Positions 16,861 to 22,168 of a stretch of 22,168 bases of DNA are shown piece by piece; position 1 is the first letter of the stretch; each line of letters starts with the position of its first letter. The notes under the pieces are model-generated. The model searched no databases and was not told the DNA's origin. It saw nothing but the letters and a program-made list of their open reading frames with translations. This DNA is from Candidatus Zixiibacteriota bacterium (GTDB lineage Bacteria > Zixibacteria > MSB-5A5 > GN15 > FEB-12), in assembly GCA_030591625.1 (NCBI GenBank), contig JAUVAR010000011.1, positions 1 to 22,168 of the forward strand, read 5' to 3'. A program made the position numbers and the translations under genes.

Positions 16861-16917
16861 CTATCAGCAGATTCTCTTGATTTGCTGTTCAACAATATTA
16901 CAGTCAAAAACTGATAG
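16861..16917. repeat. Inverted repeat CTATCAG...CTGATAG downstream of copA
   Basis: A perfect 7-bp inverted repeat (16861-16867 and 16911-16917) encloses a 43-nt loop that holds a second 5-bp arm pair (CAGCA / TGCTG). There is no T-tract, so it is not an intrinsic terminator. It may be an operator, a rho-dependent stop structure or chance. Confidence 0.35.
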
Positions 16918-17018
16918 TAAATAATGAGCTCCTTTCATGGAATCTCGCTTGAGATATTCACTGGATGGCCGATAAAGGGAGAAAATGGGGAACGTTAATT
17001 CTTGTTTAGAATCTAAAT

Positions 17019-17768
17019 ATGGCAAATACAAAATTAGAAAAAAAGCAAACTCCGGAAGAAATTATTGATGCAGATGCTGATCGCTGGTTAGAAACCTTTT
17101 CGATATTTGTTCATGACCTTGAGTCGCCAATAGCATCACTTAAGTATCTGCTTAAATTAATTGAGGAAGGCCAATTCAATTACGAAAAGCCACTTCATAA
17201 GAGTCTTACTCAGGCTTCAAGGATTGCTTTAGAACGTTCCGAATCAATTCTATACGATATTATGGCAGTAGCCAAATCAAAGCAGAACGGAATTCCGGTC
17301 TCCCTTACGAACGTTGTCCCGGGCCCAATAATACAAGAATCTGTCGATCTTGTTCTCGGTTCGGCCGTTGGCAATAATATTGACATCGTATATGACAGTT
17401 CAATGACAGATGTTTCGGTTGTATCTGATCCCAAACTATTGCGTCGGATGCTCGACAATTTATTGTTCAATGCAATCAGACATACACCTTCCGGCAAGAA
17501 GATCGATGTTTATGCCGAAAAAGGGAGGTCATGTTTGTTTATTCATATAAAAGACTCAGGTGAAGGATTGGGGGACATTGATCCTTCTCTTCTCTTTGAG
17601 AAATTCGGTCAGGTGGAATTGCGCCGTCAGGGGAAACATCGCGGCGTAGGTCTGGGTCTCTATTTCTGCAAGCTGGCTGCTACCGGAATGGGTGGTACGG
17701 TTATGGCGGATGATCATCCTGATGGAGGGGCGGTTTTTTCAATAAAGTTGAAGAAGGGGAAGGGTTAG
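17019..17768 (+). CDS. Soluble sensor-less histidine kinase
   Basis: 249 residues with no membrane helix, signal peptide or PAS/HAMP domain: the protein is a bare HisKA plus HATPase core. H-box FVHDLESPIASL has the acceptor H32. The N-box DNLLFNAIRH has N151, the D-box DSGEGL has D179, the F-box is LFEKFGQV, and the G2 box is GVGLGLYF (209-216); all are intact, so it should be active. It sits 4 bp before a CheV-type gene and is probably co-translated with it, so it may phosphorylate that receiver, a partner that is usually served by CheA. It could also be recruited to receptor arrays through CheV. No Shine-Dalgarno is seen; a TAGAAT hexamer ends 6 nt before the ATG, which suggests a leaderless transcript. 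An alternative promoter is TTGAGA-16-GATAAA at 16949-16976. Confidence 0.88.
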   Translation: MANTKLEKKQTPEEIIDADADRWLETFSIFVHDLESPIASLKYLLKLIEEGQFNYEKPLHKSLTQASRIALERSESILYDIMAVAKSKQNGIPVSLTNVVPGPIIQESVDLVLGSAVGNNIDIVYDSSMTDVSVVSDPKLLRRMLDNLLFNAIRHTPSGKKIDVYAEKGRSCLFIHIKDSGEGLGDIDPSLLFEKFGQVELRRQGKHRGVGLGLYFCKLAATGMGGTVMADDHPDGGAVFSIKLKKGKG

Positions 17769-17772
17769 TAAA

Positions 17773-18738
17773 ATGAGCAATAATAAACTCGATGCTGATT
17801 CATATTTGAAGAGTGGCTCAAATGAACTCAGAATTTTAGAATACAGAGTAGGTGGGCAATCTTTTGGTATAAATATTCTTAAGGTTAACAAAATTGTTAA
17901 CAATCTTGAAAACTTTACCAAAGTGCCGGAAACTCATGTTGCTATTGGTGGGATGTTTAGAGACATGGGTAAAGTTATTCCGGTAATTGACCTTTCCATG
18001 TTCTTGGGTATTAAGAATGAAGGTGATGATGCTGACAAAGTTGTTGTGACTGAATTCTTTGGAATGCAAACAGGATTTTGGGTTGATCATGTTGACTGGA
18101 TACATCATTTCAAGTGGGCAGATGTTATAGATGCTGGTGCAGTGTTCTCAGGAATTGATCAGAAGTATGTAATTGGGATAGTTAAGCCGACTGAAGATAG
18201 AATGGTTCTTATGCTCGATTACGAAACTATTCTTTTAGACCTCAGCCCGCACCTTGGCAGACATCAGGAACTAAGCTATTCCGGTGATGCAGACTTTACG
18301 GGACGAAAAATACTGATCGCTGAAGATTCTCCTGCGGTAAGGGCGATGCTTGTAAATGAAATGTCTGAACTTGGTTTCGAAGTTACCGATTGTTCTGATG
18401 GTGAAATTGGATGGAAAGCGTTCCAAAAGGAGAAGTTTGATCTGGTGATTACAGATGTTGAGATGCCTCAGATGGATGGTCTGGCTCTTACCTGGAAAAT
18501 CAGACAATCAGATACTCCTGATGTTCCGGTGATCGTATATTCATCAATTGGAGATGTCGGTATGAAAGCAAGAGCATCATTTTTGAAGGCTGATGCCCAT
18601 GTTACAAAACTGAATCTTGAAAAACTGGTTGAAACGGCGGATAAGCTTATTCGTGGTGAAAAAATTGATCAGGAAATAGATATGAATGATGTGGAAGAGG
18701 CTATACTTGAGCCAACTACCACTATTCCGATAGATTAG
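17773..18738 (+). CDS. cheV: CheV-like CheW-receiver fusion protein
   Basis: 321 residues. The CheW domain (about 19-170) includes the conserved V-x-x-I-x-N beginning and VIPVIDLSMFLG (about 75-86). It is followed by a REC domain (about 178-295) with the acidic pair E184-D185, phospho-acceptor D228 (VITDVEMP), switch Ser257/258 and conserved K279. A short acidic tail follows. This order is that of CheV, a chemoreceptor-array coupling protein whose coupling changes on phosphorylation. Usually it works with CheA; here the neighbour 4 bp upstream is a small soluble kinase, and no CheA, CheR, CheB or receptor gene is in the window. The receiver keeps all key residues, so phosphorylation is expected. 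The ribosome site is inside the kinase gene (AAGGG about 9 nt before ATG). It ends at an intrinsic terminator. Confidence 0.88.
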   Translation: MSNNKLDADSYLKSGSNELRILEYRVGGQSFGINILKVNKIVNNLENFTKVPETHVAIGGMFRDMGKVIPVIDLSMFLGIKNEGDDADKVVVTEFFGMQTGFWVDHVDWIHHFKWADVIDAGAVFSGIDQKYVIGIVKPTEDRMVLMLDYETILLDLSPHLGRHQELSYSGDADFTGRKILIAEDSPAVRAMLVNEMSELGFEVTDCSDGEIGWKAFQKEKFDLVITDVEMPQMDGLALTWKIRQSDTPDVPVIVYSSIGDVGMKARASFLKADAHVTKLNLEKLVETADKLIRGEKIDQEIDMNDVEEAILEPTTTIPID

Positions 18739-18765
18739 TTAACAATCTGATAGATATTTCTCACA

Positions 18766-18793
18766 GGAGCAGTTTTGCTGCTCCCGTTTCTTT
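18766..18793 (+). terminator. Intrinsic terminator after cheV
   Basis: A 7-bp stem GGAGCAG / CTGCTCC (18766-18772, 18778-18784) with loop TTTTG, followed by CGTTTCTTT. The T-tract is interrupted but adequate. It ends the kinase/CheV unit. Confidence 0.7.
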
Positions 18794-18877
18794 GTATATA
18801 ATCATTTTCATAATGTTTGCATCATTGCGCTCAGTATATTAATCTGTGTTCATCAAATGAATTAAGGTGATACTGTT

Positions 18878-19879
18878 ATGGCGATAAATCTTACACCGAA
18901 ACGGGCTTTGATCCTGTTTCTGACAATTGTTGTTTTCTTGGCTGCTCAGGCTGTTTGGTGGATTATGTTCATCGCCAGGCTGACTGATGAGAAAGTTGAT
19001 ATGGCTCGGGAGCTTGGGGCTTCGGCCGAATTTGTCCAGCATGTTGAGGCTGAAGAATTTGCACGTCAGATTATGGTAGGGCTTGAAGGGACCACGTTCC
19101 TGCTTATATATCTGGTAGGAGTCTGGTTGATATATCGATCACTGGTAAGAGCAGAGGAATTGAAATTCCATCAGCAGAATTTTTTGATGGCTGTTACCCA
19201 TGAACTCAAAACCCCACTTGCATCGTTAAAGCTATATATTGATGCTCTTAAATCTCCAAAAATCTCTGACGAAAAGAAAGCTACTGTTTTTCCACGTATG
19301 ACCGGAGATTTGCTCAGGCTTGAAAAATTGGTGGAAAATGTTCTTGATGCAGGACGGTTTGAGCGTTCTGGTTATAAGCTTAGGCCCGAAGAGTTTAATC
19401 TGACTGCTATGATTGAAAAGAGTCTTGATCTAATAAATAATGTACCCCATAAATTCCCTTTAGAATTGGAAACAGATCTGAAACCAGATATGATTTTCTA
19501 TGGTGATAGAGTTGCATTCGGACAAGCGATAGATTCAATTCTTGAAAATTCCATGAAGTATCATGATCAGGATTCTATTAAGTTGAGTGTCAAATTGACT
19601 GAGAGAAAATCACTCCCGGTAATTGAAATTACAGATAATGGCATCGGTCTGGCCAAGAAAGATACTCAAAATATTTTTGAAAGATTTTATCGGGTTGGTG
19701 ATGAAATGACTCGGTCTGCTTCTGGTACGGGGCTTGGATTGTTCTTATGTCGTGAGATTGTAAAAGCGCACAAGGGAGAAGTAATTGCAACTTCAGAAGG
19801 GCTCGGCAAAGGATCAACTTTCATAATTACTTTCAAACGGAGACTCAACGGTGAAAAGAATTCTTCTGGTAGAGGATGA
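18878..19879 (+). CDS. Membrane sensor histidine kinase
   Basis: 333 residues. Two membrane helices (about 10-32 and 72-90) flank a short extracytoplasmic segment (about 33-71), too small for a classical ligand domain. HisKA H-box FLMAVTHELKTPLASLK has the acceptor H108. The catalytic domain has N224 (ILENSMKYH), D253 (TDNGIGL), the F-box IFERFYRVGD and the G2 box GTGLGLFLC; all are intact. It is an HPK1-type kinase. It overlaps the downstream OmpR-type regulator by 29 bp, so the two form a coupled two-component system. ATG 18878 has AAGGTG about 8 nt upstream. The short sensor loop suggests sensing of membrane state or a partner protein; the signal is unknown. Confidence 0.93.
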   Translation: MAINLTPKRALILFLTIVVFLAAQAVWWIMFIARLTDEKVDMARELGASAEFVQHVEAEEFARQIMVGLEGTTFLLIYLVGVWLIYRSLVRAEELKFHQQNFLMAVTHELKTPLASLKLYIDALKSPKISDEKKATVFPRMTGDLLRLEKLVENVLDAGRFERSGYKLRPEEFNLTAMIEKSLDLINNVPHKFPLELETDLKPDMIFYGDRVAFGQAIDSILENSMKYHDQDSIKLSVKLTERKSLPVIEITDNGIGLAKKDTQNIFERFYRVGDEMTRSASGTGLGLFLCREIVKAHKGEVIATSEGLGKGSTFIITFKRRLNGEKNSSGRG

Positions 19880-20546
19880 TCTTAATCTGGCCGACGGCCT
19901 GATAATGAATCTCGAGGGGGAAGGGTATGAGGTTGTTCATGTCTCTGATGGCTCTGTGGCGCTCACTGAGTTTTCTCGCGGGAATTTTGAATTGGTGCTG
20001 CTTGATATAATGCTGCCGGGGTCTGATGGGATAACAATTTGTAAAGGAATCCGAGAACAGGGTCATACTTTGCCGGTTCTTTTCATTACTGCCCGTGATC
20101 AGACAGAACAGAAAATTGAAGGACTTGTTGCCGGTGGAGATGACTACATAACCAAACCGTTTGATATTGCTGAATTGCTTGCTCGGATTCAGGGGATTTT
20201 CAGACGAGTAGCCTGGCTTGCACTCGATAAGGAGCAATCTGATAATTTTGAATTTGATGGTCGTTCGGTAAATTTCAAAACTTTTGAAGCGAGCGGACCG
20301 GGTGGGGTTGTTCAAATGACTCGCAAAGAATGTATGGTGGTGAAATATCTGACCGAGCGCGAGGGTGAGGTTGTCAGTCGTGATCAGCTTCTTGATGCAG
20401 TTTGGGGATATCATATTTATCCGACCAATCGTACTATCGATAATTTTGTTTTGAAGATTAGAAAAATATTTGAGGATGATCCGAAGAACCCTCGATTTTT
20501 TGAGACAATTCGCGGTGTTGGCTACCGCTTCTCACGTGACGTATGA
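19851..20546 (+). CDS. OmpR/PhoB-family response regulator
   Basis: 231 residues from a GTG start. REC domain 1-118: acidic pair D9-D10, phospho-acceptor D52 (LLDIMLPG), T80 (FITARD), K102 (TKPFD). The C-terminal winged helix (about 135-230) includes TRKECMVVKYL, EVVSRDQLLDAVWGY, TNRTIDNFVLKIRKIFE and IRGVGYRF, typical of OmpR/PhoB. GGAG at 19840-19843 gives a ribosome site about 7-8 nt upstream, inside the kinase gene. Its last 4 bases overlap the start of pth (ATGA). It is phosphorylated by the kinase just upstream and should act as a DNA-binding transcription factor; its target genes are unknown. Confidence 0.95.
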   Translation: MKRILLVEDDLNLADGLIMNLEGEGYEVVHVSDGSVALTEFSRGNFELVLLDIMLPGSDGITICKGIREQGHTLPVLFITARDQTEQKIEGLVAGGDDYITKPFDIAELLARIQGIFRRVAWLALDKEQSDNFEFDGRSVNFKTFEASGPGGVVQMTRKECMVVKYLTEREGEVVSRDQLLDAVWGYHIYPTNRTIDNFVLKIRKIFEDDPKNPRFFETIRGVGYRFSRDV

Positions 20547-21175
20547 ACGAATCGAACCCCTCCCGTAAGTCTGGCGAAAGCGAGACCAAAATGATTGTCG
20601 GATTGGGCAATCCCGGCAATAGTTACATAGGTACCCGTCACAATATTGGCTTTCAGGTATTAGATCGAATTGCAAAAACGCTCGGGGCGGGCTCACAGTT
20701 GCATCGACCATCATATTATGCTGCAACTATAAAGACAGCGGGGAAGAATGCCTATCTACTTTGGCCCGTTAAGTATATGAACCTTTCAGGTGACTCAATT
20801 TTATGTGCAATTGATGATTTTGAGCTGACAGCTGACAATCTTTTAATAGTTACAGATGATTTAAATATCGGTTTAGGTGCTATAAGAGTACGTTCGGGAG
20901 GCTCAAATGGAGGCCATAATGGTCTTGGGTCAATCTCGGAAGCTCTTGGAACAGAAGAATTTGCGCGCCTACGTGTGGGGGTTGGCCCATATGCCGATAC
21001 AGAAAGTAAAGCTGGTTTTGTGCTGGGGCGCTTTGAAGAGAAAGAACTCGAAACTGTCAATTCGATGGTTGACATTGCGGCCAAAGCAGCTATATTTGCG
21101 ATCCATCATTCTCTTAACGAGGTGATGACAAAATTTAATCACAACCCTGCCCAGTCAGATGAATCACTCATTTGA
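20543..21175 (+). CDS. pth: Peptidyl-tRNA hydrolase
   Basis: 210 residues, usual length about 190. GLGNPG with N23 (E. coli N10), catalytic H33 (TRHNIGF), MNLSG with N80 (E. coli N68), TDDLN with D105 (E. coli D93) and GGHNGL with N126 (E. coli N114) are all present, so the enzyme should recycle peptidyl-tRNAs released from stalled ribosomes. The start at ATG 20543 gives an extra 16-residue polar leader before MIVGLGNPG; an ATG at 20591 is the family-typical beginning. I keep 20543 because of the ATGA overlap with the upstream regulator. The two-component pair, pth and rpsF appear to lie in one transcription unit, with 46 bp to the rpsF GTG. Confidence 0.96.
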   Translation: MNESNPSRKSGESETKMIVGLGNPGNSYIGTRHNIGFQVLDRIAKTLGAGSQLHRPSYYAATIKTAGKNAYLLWPVKYMNLSGDSILCAIDDFELTADNLLIVTDDLNIGLGAIRVRSGGSNGGHNGLGSISEALGTEEFARLRVGVGPYADTESKAGFVLGRFEEKELETVNSMVDIAAKAAIFAIHHSLNEVMTKFNHNPAQSDESLI

Positions 21176-21180
21176 GCGGG

Positions 21181-21206
21181 CCGTTGAAACTTTTAACCAA
21201 CGACCG
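21181..21206 (+). promoter_or_regulatory. Possible S6:S18 leader element before rpsF
   Basis: CGTTG (21182-21186) can pair with CAACG (21198-21202), with a CCG trinucleotide flanking the stem on the 3' side (21204-21206), just before the ribosome site. The known S6:S18 autoregulatory leader uses a CCG next to a hairpin. The short stem and the alternative folding (21183-21197) make this weak. Confidence 0.3.
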
Positions 21207-21221
21207 AAGGGAGAATAAAGC

Positions 21222-21914
21222 GTGACGCTTTACGAAACTACCTTCATTCTGAATCCTCAGGCAGACGATGCCACTTTAGATCGTCAGATCAAAACTGTTG
21301 TTGATCTCGTTACTGGTAACAGTGGTGAAATCAAACATGAGGATCGGATAGGAACCCGTCGCATGGCCTATGAAATTGAAGGCATGCAACAGGGTAATTA
21401 CACCTGTATCTATTATGAGGCTCCGGCCGACATGGCGAAAATACTTGATCGTCATTTTAGTCTCGAAGAGTCTTGCATCAGGCACCTGACAACTGTATTT
21501 GAGGGCGACCTCGAAGTTATCAAAGAAGGTGCAGAACCGGCAGGATTTGGCCGTCCAATGGGACGTGGCCGCTACGATGATGACGATAAGGGAGATGATC
21601 GTCGAGGCCGTCGTGATGATCGCGATAACCGTCGTGACCGTGATGACCGCCCGAGACGTGACGATGCTCCTGCCAAGCCTACCGCTCCGGCTAAGGTTGA
21701 AGCAAAAACAGAGTCCGCCCCAGCTCCTGCTCCGGAAGCATCCGCTCCGGCGAAGACTGAAGTAAAAACAGAGTCCGCCCCAGCTCCTGCCCCGGAAGCC
21801 TCTGCTCCTGCTAAGGCACCGGAACCAGCACCTGCTCCAAAAGAGAAGCCTGCTGTAGAGCCAACTCCAACTAAAGAGCCGTCGGCTGATTTCTCCGACG
21901 ACGATGAACTCTAA
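21222..21914 (+). CDS. rpsF: Ribosomal protein S6 (bS6) with long C-terminal extension
   Basis: 230 residues from GTG 21222, with AAGGGAG about 8 nt upstream. Residues 1-97 are a normal bS6 (YETTFILNP, RIGTRRMAYEI, GNYTCIYYEAP, SLEESCIRHLTTV). Usual length is about 95-135 residues. Here a Gly/Arg/Asp linker and an Arg-Asp-rich block (about 112-148) are followed by two 20-residue Ala/Pro/Glu/Lys repeats (about 154-198), an Ala/Pro stretch, and a highly acidic terminus (SDDDEL). The extension is likely disordered. S6 binds 16S rRNA with S18 on the 30S platform; E. coli S6 also carries a poly-Glu tail added by RimK, so acidic tails on S6 have precedent, but this length is unusual. Next gene is rpsR, 12 bp downstream. 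Confidence 0.97.
   Translation: MTLYETTFILNPQADDATLDRQIKTVVDLVTGNSGEIKHEDRIGTRRMAYEIEGMQQGNYTCIYYEAPADMAKILDRHFSLEESCIRHLTTVFEGDLEVIKEGAEPAGFGRPMGRGRYDDDDKGDDRRGRRDDRDNRRDRDDRPRRDDAPAKPTAPAKVEAKTESAPAPAPEASAPAKTEVKTESAPAPAPEASAPAKAPEPAPAPKEKPAVEPTPTKEPSADFSDDDEL
21681..21820 (+). repeat. 60-bp tandem repeat inside the rpsF tail
   Basis: About 2.3 copies with period 60 bp. The stretch AAAAACAGAGTCCGCCCCAG and its continuation (21704-21730 and 21764-21790) are identical, followed by a closely similar Ala/Pro-coding part. High DNA identity suggests recent duplication, so length may vary between strains. Confidence 0.85.
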
Positions 21915-21926
21915 GAGGTAGAGCTG

Positions 21927-22168
21927 ATGTATAACAAAGATAAACGTAAAGGCGGATTTAGCCGTCGCAGAAAAGTCTGTCGTTTTTGTGAGAACAAAAT
22001 CGATTATATCGATCATAAGGATGAACGGCTGATGCGTCGTTTTGTCACCGAACGTGGCAAAATGGTCCCGCGCCGAGTCTCCGGTAATTGTGCTATTCAC
22101 CAGCGGAAGCTGACTCGCTCAATCAAACGTGCCCGCCATTTGGCGATCATGCCGTTTGTTAGCGAATC
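21927..22168 (+). CDS. rpsR: Ribosomal protein S18 (bS18), 3' end beyond window
   Basis: 80 codons are visible, frame open at the window edge. ATG 21927 has GAGGT 7 nt upstream. The core motifs of bS18 are clear: RRKVCRFC, RRVSGNC, HQRKLTRSIKRARHLAIMPF. Cysteines at 18, 21 and 55 with His58 (CRFC ... CAIH) form the C-x2-C/C-x2-H set of the zinc-type (C+) S18 found in actinobacteria and others; zinc binding is inferred. It is on the 30S platform with S6. The usual ssb gene between rpsF and rpsR is absent. The true C-terminus is probably within a few codons of the window end. Confidence 0.97.
   Translation, partial: MYNKDKRKGGFSRRRKVCRFCENKIDYIDHKDERLMRRFVTERGKMVPRRVSGNCAIHQRKLTRSIKRARHLAIMPFVSE

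Noticed and set aside
16970..16992. GGCC...GGGG region before the kinase gene considered as a sigma54 promoter
   Set aside because: No TTGC/TGC box at the -12 position after the GG, so the consensus spacing fails.
19845..20414. 189-codon minus-strand frame opposite the response regulator
   Set aside because: Shadow frame; the plus-strand gene has complete receiver and winged-helix motifs.
21276..22100. 274-codon minus-strand frame opposite rpsF-rpsR
   Set aside because: Its Ser/Arg-rich low-complexity product is the complement of the repetitive S6 tail, and rpsF and rpsR are certain on the plus strand.

Overview
The window is an ordinary bacterial chromosome segment of moderate GC, with tightly packed genes, clear Shine-Dalgarno sites before many starts, and no rRNA, tRNA, CRISPR array or insertion sequence that I can see. 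The gene types suggest a Gram-negative-like member of the FCB superphylum (for example a Zixibacteria-, Ignavibacteria- or Gemmatimonadota-like lineage). They include a DUF4175-type membrane coiled-coil giant followed by a secreted TPR protein, a DUF2723 (GT-C fold) membrane protein, a CheV-type CheW-REC protein, and a pth-rpsF-rpsR order without ssb. The lineage is inferred from family content, not from a marker tree.

Layout. Positions 1-5252: a 5'-truncated DUF4175-like gene overlaps by 4 bp a TPR gene with a signal peptide. 5249-5497 (minus): a small two-helix membrane protein converges on it. 5615-8548: a DUF2723 protein and its intrinsic terminator. 8613-9470: an EamA transporter. 9489-12255 (minus): a YdfG-like dehydrogenase and a secreted protein with about thirteen G[ND]D-x-Y repeats, both behind a sigma70-type promoter. 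12256-12886: a mainly non-coding region with phased AATTG motifs, a near-consensus sigma54 promoter, a possibly structured leader, a 46-residue ORF and a near-consensus sigma70 promoter. 12887-16851: an M23 peptidase, an ECF sigma factor and a Cu(I) P-type ATPase. 16852-18793: a soluble histidine kinase with CheV and a terminator. 18878 to the end: a membrane kinase, an OmpR-type regulator, pth, rpsF and rpsR (cut by the window edge), with the first three translationally overlapping.

Most genes have recognisable household, envelope or signalling roles. The less ordinary parts are: (1) the sigma54 promoter/structured leader/46-aa ORF locus at 12318-12770; (2) the 27-residue repeat secreted protein; (3) ribosomal protein S6 with a roughly 130-residue RD-rich, Ala/Pro-repeat and acidic tail; (4) three genes without Shine-Dalgarno sites whose candidate -10 boxes lie 6-7 nt before the ATG, suggesting leaderless transcripts; and (5) a two-component pair translationally coupled to pth. 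All calls come from reading the sequence and from memory of families; no database search was run.
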